Both the position numbers and the translations under genes were made by a program. Shown here piece by piece: positions 17,607 through 29,800 of a DNA stretch of 36,479 bases (positions are counted from its first letter, which is position 1; every line of letters begins with the position of its first letter). The stretch is from positions 1 to 36,479 of the forward strand of contig JAUCBJ010006453.1 in assembly GCA_032718475.1 (NCBI GenBank), written 5' to 3'. This stretch comes from Nemertoderma westbladi (lineage: Eukaryota > Xenacoelomorpha > Nemertodermatida > Nemertodermatidae). The notes under the pieces were generated by a model. It was not told the DNA's origin, ran no database searches, and saw nothing but the letters and a program-made list of their open reading frames with translations.

Positions 17607-20590
17607 CTACTACTACTACTACTACTACTACTAGGATCGGCATGCTGCATTGCAGCTGCATTTTTAAGAATGCTGTGCCGGCTTGTCAACAAAATTGCAC
17701 TGCCACAACTCCTTATCACCCATGACATTTGCTAGATCATCCGCATCTTTAAGGCCAGTGTTCTTTAAGATGCGTCTCAAGAAAGTCATGGGCTGTCCAC
17801 CATGCTTATTCACCCCATGAGGCTGCCAATTACAAGATTATGCACTGGCTGGTCCTCACGGCGAAAGCAATGACCTGCAAAGCGGAGGCGATTTTGTTCT
17901 AGTGTCAAGCTTGGGGGAACCAATGAGACACCTCCAATGTTATATAGCGTCTGGTTGGAGATGTGTGCTTTGTACTTGACACAATGAACCCGGCGTAGCA
18001 TTCTTGTGAATGTGCCATCCAGAGATTTGGTGTCCTCAGCAGTTAGAGCCCAGCATGGACTCCCGTAGAGGAGTACTGGAACTACTGCTGCTCTAAATAA
18101 TCGGACCTTAAGTTTCCGATTAATTCTCGGTGACTTCCAAATCCTGGAAAGCCTATTCAAGGCTGCCCATGCCTTTCCCTTACGTATTCGAAGGTCCTCA
18201 CCTGACTTCCGGATCCATGATCCCAGGTAACAGAAGTCGTCCACATGCTCAAGCATACCATCCTTTGAGCTTATGCTCATCCGATCAGAGACTTGCTGAG
18301 GACTTTCAAAGTTAACGGTCAGAATTTTGGTCTTTCTGGAGTTAATAAAAAGACCAACACTAGAAGCAGCATGTTCTAATGAGCTGAGGAGCCGTTGGGC
18401 TCCCTCTAATGATTCTGAGAGTACTCCTAAGTCATCAGCAAAGTCTAGATCAGTTAGGTACTTGGCAGGATTTCCTCGACTTCTGGAGCCAGTAGGTGGA
18501 GTTATCATCAACCCATCATCATTATGATGATCTAAGGACATGCGTAGAACATAGTCAACCACAATAATGAACAAGAATGGTGCAAGTGTGTCTCCTTGGA
18601 GGACGCCCCACAACACTTCAAATGGTTCTGTGTCACCGTCAACAGTAGACACAAATGTTGTCGAACCATCGTATACTGATCTGATTGCTGCAATAATTTC
18701 ATCAGGAATCCCATATAATGAAAGTATGCTGAACATACGTGAGCAAGAGACTGAATCAAAGGCCTTGAATAAGTCAACAAAGATAACAGCCAGATGCCTG
18801 TCTTTCTTTTTTGACAATTCTTCAATTATCCTTCTAAGTGCCAAAATGGGCTCCATGGTCCCACGACCTTTACGGAACCCATTCTGATTTCCAAGGAGCA
18901 GTCTCTCAATGGGATCCCTGATGCGATTTAATAGAATACTATTGTATAGCTTTGCAGCAATCGAGATCAATGAGATTCCCCGAAAAGAACCATAGAGTGT
19001 TAGGTTGCCCTTCTTGGGAACTGGCACCAACTTATTTGTTTTCATTTCTTGTGGGACTCTTGTTGTTCGGTACATGTCTACTATGATGGCATAGATGAGC
19101 TTTAAACACTCAGGTATTTTAAAGACCTCAGGGGGAACACCATCTACTCCACTGGCCCGATTGGTCTTAATGCTCTTTGCAGCAGCCTTCACTTCTGCAA
19201 AGGATATATCGCCAATGGGAATATCTGGGAGTACAGACTCAGACACTTTTACTTCTATAAAGTTATCAGGCAATACCCTGTCATTATTGAGGAGCTTTTC
19301 AAAGTGGGCTTTCCAACCATTGAGGCGATCGGCTGGTGATTCAGCCTTAACCTTGGTGGTTGGCTGGCTTTTCCGCCCAGTAAGCAGATTGATTGATTTC
19401 CATGCCTGTGATGATTGCCTGCTGTCGTCAGCATCATTGATGGCATCAACCTGTTGGTTTATTAGCTCCTGTAGATTAACAGAGTACTGCCTGTTCAGGG
19501 ACCTAGATGCAGCCTTAACTGCATTCTTGGCCGCTGTAGTCTGTTTGAGTCGGGACTCTTTCTGCGCCTTATGAAGGTCATTTCGGCACTTCTGAATTTT
19601 GTTGTCAGTCCAGGGGGCCCTTTTCCTGTTTCGAGGGTTTACAGGAACTGTTTCTGCAGCTGCTAACTTAACTGCTTCTGTAAAGGCAGTATAGCCCTCA
19701 CAGTGATCTGCCGCCTCAGAGGCAAGAGCCTCATACCTGTTGCTCAGCTGTAGTGTGAAGCTGGATCTCACACTTGGCTGTTGCAACAGAGAGGACCAGT
19801 CATGCCGCGGCAAGGCAGATTTCGTTGTTCTGCTAGCACGCAGACTAAGTCTTACCTTGGCCACAATAAGGCGGTGATCACTGGAGAAGGGTCGAAGTGT
19901 AAATGCATTACAGTCTTGTATAGAGCTCCTGTATTTCCTACGAAACAGAATATGGTCTATCTGGGACTTGTGACCACTGGGTCCACTATGAGTCCATAGC
20001 TTTCCAGTTCGCTTCTTGAACTGGGTTCCAGCCGAAAACAATCCATTTCCAGAGATAAAATCCTGAAGATGGACAGAATTTCGGTCAACACTATTGCTAT
20101 AGACCCAGGGCGATGTAGGTGATTGATGCAGACTTGCATTAAAGTCTCCCCGGAATGTTAAGAATGCATGCTGATCCACTCCATCAGTAGCTGCTTGTAG
20201 ATTGTGGTAGAAATTTTCCACCTCCTCTACAGGGGCAACACTAGTTGGAGAGTAGCACACAATCAGAACCACCTTAGGAAACTTCTTAGCCAGTCTTCCA
20301 GAACATGAGAAGTGATGCGGTTAGAGATTTGGTCTATTTTGTCCAATTCCACCATTGCCACTATCATCTGCTGACGCGATGGCGAGTCGCCAACAGCCCC
20401 CCATGTCCTTAATCAGAACCTCATCAGTCTGTCCAGTCTGCATTCGGTGCTCTTGAACACCCACTGCGCTAAGAGAAAGCTTATCTGCCAAGGCGGTCAG
20501 TTCACCTTGTCGCATTGGGGACCCGAGTGTTAGGGTGTTTACTGAGGCTAGTCTAGTGACTTGCCTCAGATTCACCAATGGCTTTGACCC
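17607..20590 (-). mobile_element. Non-LTR retrotransposon (APE endonuclease + RT), nearly complete ORF, TAG-repeat tail
   Basis: The minus strand carries an endonuclease-RT reading frame (20590 to 17810), a short 3' region with GCCGGCACAGCATTCTTAAA, and a 3' tail of about nine TAG repeats (17633-17607). The intronic relative at 3460-5397 ends in the same kind of tail. That shared simple-repeat tail and the APE-RT order suggest an RTE-like clade, but the clade is tentative. The 5' end lies somewhere between 20590 and the satellite at 20898. No 5' ORF1 is seen. The 3' tail abuts the G-rich minisatellite, whose last unit ends only about 25 bp away. Confidence 0.9.
17810..20590 (-). pseudogene. 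Endonuclease-reverse transcriptase ORF, broken by a stop and short frame disturbance in the endonuclease
   Basis: The frame 20590-17810 is open in one register except for TAA at 20323-20321. The N-terminal part (VGVQEHRMQ, then GGCWRLAIASADD) is the start of an APE-type endonuclease. Around 20300-20360 the expected sequence continues in another frame (KIDQISNRITS), which points to a small deletion and compensating shift. After it come GDFNA, SQIDHILF and SDHRLI of the endonuclease. RT motifs follow: FVDLFKAFDSV (motif A), GVLQGDTLAPFLF (B) and DFADD (C). A C-terminal region with YGSPCWALT and AGHCFRREDQ ends it. Residue 1 of the long open part (20272) is a GTG, not an ATG, so it is not a true start. 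RT looks intact; the whole element is probably inactive. Confidence 0.88.
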
Positions 20591-20898
20591 CTACCTGGTA
20601 ACGCGCTAGTAGCGATTGATTATTACTGCCGTTATTGTAAACACTAATTTGGCTCTGGTTACCCGCCTCCATTCTCAGGTATCCAGAATCTCTGCTGAAT
20701 CTAGGGAAACTTCCTCGGAAACCATGATGCTACCCCCGGAGGGTACCACGAGACTGAAAGCCAGTAGACAGTCCTCTGGAATGAGAACTGGTATGACCTC
20801 TAGTACTTGTGGTATGTAGTACCTGTTGATAACGCTCCTGACCCATTATGTTAACATTATTGGTTGCGATCTACAGCTTCACATTCAGTCTCAGATTC
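20591..20898. other. Possible 5' region of the retrotransposon, or unique flank
   Basis: This is about 300 bp of moderately GC-rich sequence between the first open codon of the retrotransposon and the satellite. No ORF with a domain was seen. It may be the 5' UTR of the element. Confidence 0.35.
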
Positions 20899-23800
20899 AG
20901 GCAACCTGAAAAGTTCCCTGCGTATTTCGCAGGCAACCTAAAAAGTTGCCTGCATAATTCGCAGGCAACCTGAGTAGTTGCCTGCATATCTTAGAAGTTG
21001 CCTGCGTATTTCCCAGGCAACCTGAAAAGTTCCCTGCGTATTTCGCAGGCAACCTGAAAAGTTCCCTGCGTATTTCGCAGGCAACCTAAAAAGTTGCCTG
21101 CATATTTCGCAGGCAACCTAAGTAGTTGCCTGCATATCTTAGAAGTTGCCTGCGTATTTCGCAGGCACCTGAAAAGTTCCCTGCGTATTTCGCAGGCAAC
21201 CTGAAAAGTTCCCTGCGTATTTCGCAGGCAACCTAAGTAGTTGCCTGCATATCTTAGAAGTTGCCTGCGTATTTCGCAGGCAACCTGAAAAGTTCCCTGC
21301 GTATTTCGCAGGCAACCTAAAAAGTTGCCTGCATATTTCGCAGGCAACCTAAGTAGTTGCCTGCATATCTTAGAAGTTGCCTGCGTATTTCGCAGGCAAC
21401 CTGAAAAGTTCCCTGCGTATTTCGCAGGCAACCTAAGTAATTGCCTGCATATCTTAGAAGTTGCCTGCGTATTTCGCAGGCAACCTGAAAAGTTCCCTGC
21501 GTAATTCGCAGGCAACCTAAAAAGTTGCCTGCATATTTCGCAGGCAACCTAAGTAGTTGCCTGCATATCTTAGAAGTTGCCTGCGTATTTCGCAGGCAAC
21601 CTGAAAAGTTCCCTGCGTATTTCGCAGGCAACCTGAAAAGTTCCCTGCGTATTTCGCAGGCAACCTGAAAAGTTCCCTGCGTATTTCGCAGGCAACCTAA
21701 AAAGTTGCCTGCATATTTCGCAGGCAACCTAAGTAGTTGCCTGCATATCTTAGAAGTTGCCTGCGTATTTCGCAGGCAACCTGAAAAGTTCCCTGCGTAT
21801 TTCGCAGGCAACCTGAAAAGTTCCCTGCGTATTTCGCAGGCAACCTAAAAGGTTGCCTGCATATTTCGCAGGCAACCTAAATAGTTGCCTGCATATCCTA
21901 GAAGTTGCCTGCGTATTTCGCAGGCAACCTGAAAAGTTCCCTGCGTATTTCGCAGGCAACCTGAAAAGTTCCCTGCGTATTTCGCAGGCAACCTAAAAAG
22001 TTGCCTGCATATTTCGCAGGCAACCTAAGTAGTTGCCTGCATATCTTAGAAGTTGCCTGCGTATTTCGCAGGCAACCTGAAAAGTTCCCTGCGTATTTCG
22101 CAGGCAATCTGAAAAGTTCCCTGCGTATTTCGCAGGCAACCTAAAAAGTTGCCTGCATATTTCGCAGGCAACCTAAGTAGTTGCCTGCATATCTTAGAAG
22201 TTGCCTGCGTATTTCGCAGGCAACCTGAAAAGTTCCCTGCGTATTTCGCAGGCAACCTGAAAAGTTCCCTGCGTATTTCGCAAGCAACCTAAAAAGTTGC
22301 CTGCATATTTCGCAGAAGTAGTTGCCTGCATATCTTAGAAGTTGCCTGCGTATTTCGCAGGCAACCTGAAAAGTTCCCTGCGTATTTCGCAGGCAACCTG
22401 AAAAGCTCCCTGCGTATTTCGCAGGCAACCTAAAAAGTTGCCTGCATATTTCGCAGGCAACCTAAGTAGTTGCCTGCATATCCTAGAAGTTGCCTGCGTA
22501 TTTCGCAGGCAACCTGAAAAGTTCCCTGCGTATTTCGCAGGCAACCTGAAAAGTTCCCTGCGTATTTCGCAGGCAACCTAAAAAGTTGCCTGCATATTTC
22601 GCAGGCCAACTAAGTAGTTGCCTGCATATCTTAGAAGTTGCCTGCGTATTTCGCAGGCAACCTGAAAAGTTCCCTGCGTATTTCGCAGGCAACCTGAAAA
22701 GTTCCCTGCGTATTTCGCAGGCAACCTAAAAAGTTGCCTGCATATTTCGCAGGCAACCTAAGTAGTTGCCTGCATATCTTAGAAGTTCCCTGCGTATTTC
22801 GCAGGCAACCTGAAAAGTTCCCTGCGTATTTCGCAGGCAACCTAAGTAATTGCCTGCATATCTTAGAAGTTGCCTGCGTATTTCGCAGGCAACCTGAAAA
22901 GTTCCCTGTGTATTTCGCAGGCAACCTAAAAAGTTGCCTGCATATTTCGCAGGCAACCTAAGTAGTTGCCTGCATATCTTAGAAGTTGCCTGCATATTTC
23001 GCAGGCAACCTGAAAAGTTCCCTGCGTATTTCGCAGGCAACCTGAAAAGTTCCCTGCGTATTTCGCAGGCAACCTAAAAAGTTGCCTGCATATTTCGCAG
23101 GCAACCTAATAAGTTGCCTGCATATTTCGCAGGCAACCTGAAAAGTTCCCTGCGTATTTCGCAGGCAACCTGAAAAGTTCCCTGTGTATTTCGCAGGCAA
23201 CCTAAAAAGTTGCCTGCATATTTCGCAGGCAACCTAAGTAGTTGCCTGCATATCTTAGAAGTTGCCTGCGTATTTCGCAGGCAACCTGAAAAGTTCCCTG
23301 CGTATTTCGCAGGCAACCTGAAAAGTTCCCTGCGTATTTCGCAGGCAACCTAAAAAGTTGCCTGCATATTTCGCAGGCAACCTAAGTAGTTGCCAGCATA
23401 TCCTAGAAGTTGCCTGCGTATTTCGCAGGCAACCTGAAAAGTTCCCTGCATATTTCGCAGGCAACCTGAAAAGTTCCCTGCGTATTTCGAAGGCAACCTA
23501 AAAAGCTGCCTGCATATTTCGCAGGCAACCTAAGTAGTTGCCTGCATATCTTAGAAGTTGCCTGCGTATTTCGCAGGCAACCTGAAAAGTTCCCTGCGTA
23601 TTTCGCAGGCAACCTGAAAAGTTCCCTGCGTATTTCGCAGGCAACCTAAAAAGTTGCCTGCATATTTCGCAGGCAACCTAAGTAGTTGCCTGCATATCTT
23701 AGAAGTTGCCTGCGTATTTCGCAGGCAACCTGAAAAGTTCCCTGCGTATTTCGCAGGCAACCTAAAAAGTTGCCTGCATATTTCGCAGGCAACCTAAGTA

Positions 23801-26800
23801 GTTGCCTGCATATCTTAGAAGTTGCCTGCGTATTTCGCACGCAACCTGAAAAGTTCCCTGCGTATTTCGCAGGCAACCTGAAAAGTTCCCTGCGTATTTC
23901 GCAGGCAACCTAAAAAGTTGCCTGCATATTTCGCAGGCAACCTAAGTAGTTGCCTGCATATCCTAGAAGTTGCCTGCGTATTTCGCAGGCAACCTGAAAA
24001 GTTCCCTGCATATTTCGCAGGCAACCTGAAAAGTTCCCTGCGTATTTCGCAGGCAACCTAAAAAGTTGCCTGCATATTTCGCAGGCAACCTAAGTAGTTG
24101 CCTGCATATCTTAGAAGTTGCCTGCGTATTTCGCAGGCAACCTGAAAAGTTCCCTGCGTATTTCGCAGGCAACCTGAAAAGTTCCCTGCGTATTTCGCAG
24201 GCAACCTAAAAAGTTGCCTGCATATTTCGCAGGCAACCTAAGTAGTTGCCTGCATATCTTAGAAGTTGCCTGCGTATTTCGCAGGCAACCTGAAAAGTTC
24301 CCTGCGTATTTCGCAGGCAACCTGAAAAGTTCCCTGCGTATTTCGCAGGCAACCTAAAAAGTTGCCTGCATATTTCGCAGGCAACCTAAGTAGTTGCCTG
24401 CATATCTTAGAAGTTGCCTGCGTATTTCGCAGGCAACCTGAAAAGTTCCCTGCGTATTTCGCAGGCAACCTAAAAAGTTGCCTGCATATTTCGCAGGCAA
24501 CCTAAGTAGTTGCCTGCATATCTTAGAAGTTGCCTGCGTATTTCGCACGCAACCTGAAAAGTTCCCTGCGTATTTCGCAGGCAACCTGAAAAGTTCCCTG
24601 CGTATTTCGCAGGCAACCTAAAAAGTTGCCTGCATATTTCGCAGGCAACCTAAGTAGTTGCCTGCATATCCTAGAAGTTGCCTGCGTATTTCGCAGGCAA
24701 CCTGAAAAGTTCCCTGCATATTTCGCAGGCAACCTGAAAAGTTCCCTGCGTATTTCGCAGGCAACCTAAAAAGTTGCCTGCATATTTCGCAGGCAACCTA
24801 AGTAGTTGCCTGCATATCTTAGAAGTTGCCTGCGTATTTCCCAGGCAACCTGAAAAGTTCCCTGCGTATTTCGCAGGCAACCTGAAAAGTTCCCTGCGTA
24901 TTTCGCAGGCAACCTAAAAAGTTGCCTGCATATTTCGCAGGCAACCTAAGTAGTTGCCTGCATATCTTAGAAGTTGCCTGCGTATTTCGCAGGCAACCTG
25001 AAAAGTTCCCTGCGTATTTCGCAGGCAACCTAAGTAGTTGCCTGCATATCTTAGAAGTTGCCTGCGTATTTCGCAGGCAACCTGAAAAGTTCCCTGCGTA
25101 TTTCGCAGGCAACCTAAAAAGTTGCCTGCATATTTCGCAGGCAACCTAAGTACTTGCCTGCATATCTTAGAAGTTGCCTGCGTATTTCGCAGGCAACCTG
25201 AAAAGTTCCCTGCGTATTTCGCGGGCAACCTGAAAAGTTCCCTGCGTATTTCGCAGGCAACCTAAGTAATTGCCTGCATATCTTAGAAGTTGCCTGCGTA
25301 TTTCGCAGGCAACCTGAAAAGTTCCCTGCGTATTTCGCAGGCAACCTAAAAAGTTGCCTGCATATTTCGCAGGCAACCTAAGTAGTTGCCTGCATATCTT
25401 AGAAGTTGCCTGCGTATTTCGCAGGCAACCTGAAAAGTTCCCTGCGTATTTCGCAGGCAACCTGAAAAGTTCCCTGCGTATTTCGCAGGCAACCTAAAAA
25501 GTTACCTGCATATTTCGCAGGCAACCTAAGTAGTTGCCTGCATATCCTAGAAGTTGCCTGCGTATTTCGCAGGCAACCTGAAAAGTTCCCTGCGTATTTC
25601 GCAGGCAACCTGAAAAGTTCCCTGCGTATTTCGCAGGCAACCTAAAAAGTTGCCTGCATATTTCGCAGGCAACCTAAGTAGTTGCCTGCATATCTTAGAA
25701 GTTGCCTGCGTATTTCGCAGGCAACCTGAAAAGTTCCCTGCGTATTTCGCAGGCAACCTAAGTAGTTGCCTGCATATCTTAGAAGTTGTCTGCGTATTTC
25801 GCAGGCAACCTGAAAAGTTCCCTGCGTATTTCGCAGGCAACCTAAAAAGTTGCCTGCATATTTCGCAGGCAACCTAAGTAGTTGCCTGCATATCTTAGAA
25901 GTTGCCTGCATATTTCGCAGGCAACCTGAAAAGTTCCCTGCGTATTTCGCAGGCAACCTGAAAAGTTCCCTGCGTATTTCGCAGGCAACCTAAAAAGTTG
26001 CCTGCATATTTCGCAGGCAACCTAATAAGTTGCCTGCATATTTCGCAGGCAACCTGAAAAGTTCCCTGCGTATTTCGCAGGCAACCTGAAAAGTTCCCTG
26101 TGTATTTCGCAGGCAACCTAAAAAGTTGCCTGCATATTTCGCAGGCAACCTAAGTAGTTGCCTGCATATCTTAGAAGTTGCCTGCGTATTTCGCAGGCAA
26201 CCTGAAAAGTTCCCTGCGTATTTCGCAGGCAACCTGAAAAGTTCCCTGCGTATTTCGCAGGCAACCTAAAAAGTTGCCTGCATATTTCGCAGGCAACCTA
26301 AGTAGTTGCCAGCATATCCTAGAAGTTGCCTGCGTATTTCGCAGGCAACCTGAAAAGTTCCCTGCATATTTCGCAGGCAACCTGAAAAGTTCCCTGCGTA
26401 TTTCGAAGGCAACCTAAAAAGCTGCCTGCATATTTCGCAGGCAACCTAAGTAGTTGCCTGCATATCTTAGAAGTTGCCTGCGTATTTCGCAGGCAACCTG
26501 AAAAGTTCCCTGCGTATTTCGCAGGCAACCTGAAAAGTTCCCTGCGTATTTCGCAGGCAACCTAAAAAGTTGCCTGCATATTTCGCAGGCAACCTAAGTA
26601 GTTGCCTGCATATCTTAGAAGTTGCCTGCGTATTTCGCAGGCAACCTGAAAAGTTCCCTGCGTATTTCGCAGGCAACCTAAAAAGTTGCCTGCATATTTC
26701 GCAGGCAACCTAAGTAGTTGCCTGCATATCTTAGAAGTTGCCTGCGTATTTCGCACGCAACCTGAAAAGTTCCCTGCGTATTTCGCAGGCAACCTGAAAA

Positions 26801-29800
26801 GTTCCCTGCGTATTTCGCAGGCAACCTAAAAAGTTGCCTGCATATTTCGCAGGCAACCTAAGTAGTTGCCTGCATATCCTAGAAGTTGCCTGCGTATTTC
26901 GCAGGCAACCTGAAAAGTTCCCTGCATATTTCGCAGGCAACCTGAAAAGTTCCCTGCGTATTTCGCAGGCAACCTAAAAAGTTGCCTGCATATTTCGCAG
27001 GCAACCTAAGTAGTTGCCTGCATATCTTAGAAGTTGCCTGCGTATTTCGCAGGCAACCTGAAAAGTTCCCTGCGTATTTCGCAGGCAACCTGAAAAGTTC
27101 CCTGCGTATTTCGCAGGCAACCTAAAAAGTTGCCTGCATATTTCGCAGGCAACCTAAGTAGTTGCCTGCATATCTTAGAAGTTGCCTGCGTATTTCGCAG
27201 GCAACCTGAAAAGTTCCCTGCGTATTTCGCAGGCAACCTGAAAAGTTCCCTGCGTATTTCGCAGGCAACCTAAAAAGTTGCCTGCATATTTCGCAGGCAA
27301 CCTAAGTAGTTGCCTGCATATCTTAGAAGTTGCCTGCGTATTTCGCAGGCAACCTGAAAAGTTCCCTGCGTATTTCGCAGGCAACCTAAAAAGTTGCCTG
27401 CATATTTCGCAGGCAACCTAAGTAGTTGCCTGCATATCTTAGAAGTTGCCTGCGTATTTCGCACGCAACCTGAAAAGTTCCCTGCGTATTTCGCAGGCAA
27501 CCTGAAAAGTTCCCTGCGTATTTCGCAGGCAACCTAAAAAGTTGCCTGCATATTTCGCAGGCAACCTAAGTAGTTGCCTGCATATCCTAGAAGTTGCCTG
27601 CGTATTTCGCAGGCAACCTGAAAAGTTCCCTGCATATTTCGCAGGCAACCTGAAAAGTTCCCTGCGTATTTCGCAGGCAACCTAAAAAGTTGCCTGCATA
27701 TTTCGCAGGCAACCTAAGTAGTTGCCTGCATATCTTAGAAGTTGCCTGCGTATTTCCCAGGCAACCTGAAAAGTTCCCTGCGTATTTCGCAGGCAACCTG
27801 AAAAGTTCCCTGCGTATTTCGCAGGCAACCTAAAAAGTTGCCTGCATATTTCGCAGGCAACCTAAGTAGTTGCCTGCATATCTTAGAAGTTGCCTGCGTA
27901 TTTCGCAGGCAACCTGAAAAGTTCCCTGCGTATTTCGCAGGCAACCTAAGTAGTTGCCTGCATATCTTAGAAGTTGCCTGCGTATTTCGCAGGCAACCTG
28001 AAAAGTTCCCTGCGTATTTCGCAGGCAACCTAAAAAGTTGCCTGCATATTTCGCAGGCAACCTAAGTACTTGCCTGCATATCTTAGAAGTTGCCTGCGTA
28101 TTTCGCAGGCAACCTGAAAAGTTCCCTGCGTATTTCGCGGGCAACCTGAAAAGTTCCCTGCGTATTTCGCAGGCAACCTAAGTAATTGCCTGCATATCTT
28201 AGAAGTTGCCTGCGTATTTCGCAGGCAACCTGAAAAGTTCCCTGCGTATTTCGCAGGCAACCTAAAAAGTTGCCTGCATATTTCGCAGGCAACCTAAGTA
28301 GTTGCCTGCATATCTTAGAAGTTGCCTGCGTATTTCGCAGGCAACCTGAAAAGTTCCCTGCGTATTTCGCAGGCAACCTGAAAAGTTCCCTGCGTATTTC
28401 GCAGGCAACCTAAAAAGTTACCTGCATATTTCGCAGGCAACCTAAGTAGTTGCCTGCATATCCTAGAAGTTGCCTGCGTATTTCGCAGGCAACCTGAAAA
28501 GTTCCCTGCGTATTTCGCAGGCAACCTGAAAAGTTCCCTGCGTATTTCGCAGGCAACCTAAAAAGTTGCCTGCATATTTCGCAGGCAACCTAAGTAGTTG
28601 CCTGCATATCTTAGAAGTTGCCTGCGTATTTCGCAGGCAACCTGAAAAGTTCCCTGCGTATTTCGCAGGCAACCTAAGTAGTTGCCTGCATATCTTAGAA
28701 GTTGTCTGCGTATTTCGCAGGCAACCTGAAAAGTTCCCTGCGTATTTCGCAGGCAACCTAAAAAGTTGCCTGCATATTTCGCAGGCAACCTAAGTAGTTG
28801 CCTGCATATCTTAGAAGTTGCCTGCGTATTTCCCAGGCAACCTGAAAAGTTCCCTGCGTATTTCGCAGGCAACCTGAAAAGTTCCCTGCGTATTTCGCAG
28901 GCAACCTAAAAAGTTGCCTGCATATTTCGCAGGCAACCTAAGTAGTTGCCTGCATATCTTAGAAGTTGCCTGCGTATTTCGCAGGCAACCTGAAAAGTTC
29001 CCTGCGTATTTCGTAGGCAACCTGAAAAGTTCCCTGCGTATTTCGCAGGCAACCTAAGTAGTTGCCTGCATATCTTAGAAGTTGCCTGCGTATTTCGCAG
29101 GCAACCTGAAAAGTTCCCTGCGTATTTCGCAGGCAACCTGAAAAGTTCCCTGCGTATTTCGCAGGCAACCTAAGTAATTGCCTGCATTTCTTAGAAGTTG
29201 CCTGCGTATTTCGCAGGCAACCTGAAAAGTTCCCTGCGTATTTCGCAGGCAACCTAAAGAGTTGCCTGCATATTTCGCAGGCAACCTAAGTAGTTGCCTG
29301 CATATCTTAGAAGTTGCCTGCGTATTTCGCAGGCAACCTGAAAAGTTCCCTGCGTATTTCGCAGGCAACCTGAAAGGTTCCCTGCGTATTTCGCAGGCAA
29401 CCTAAAAAGTTGCCTGCATATTTCGCAGGCAACCTAAGTAGTTGCCTGCATATCTTAGAAGTTGTCTGCGTATTTCGCAGGCAACCTGAAAAGTTCCCTG
29501 CGTATTTCGCAGGCAACCTAAGTAATTGCCTGCATATCTTAGAAGTTGCCTGCGTATTTCGCAGGCAACCTGAAAAGTTCCCTGCGTAATTCGCAGGCAA
29601 CCTAAAAAGTTGCCTGCATATTTCGCAGGCAACCTAAGTAGTTGCCTGCATATCTTAGAAGTTGCCTGCGTATTTCGCAGGCAACCTGAAAAGTTCCCTG
29701 CGTATTTCGCAGGCAACCTGAAAAGTTCCCTGCGTATTTCGCAGGCAACCTAAAAAGTTGCCTGCATATTTCGCAGGCAACCTAAGTAGTTGCCTGCATA

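Noticed and set aside
15398-17634. Long open frames (up to 635 codons) of Gly/Leu/Cys/Tyr/Trp-rich protein through the minisatellite, on both strands
   Set aside because: They start at non-ATG codons, exist in several overlapping frames at once and follow the 15-bp repeat exactly. An open frame is expected from a stop-free unit with a length near a multiple of three.
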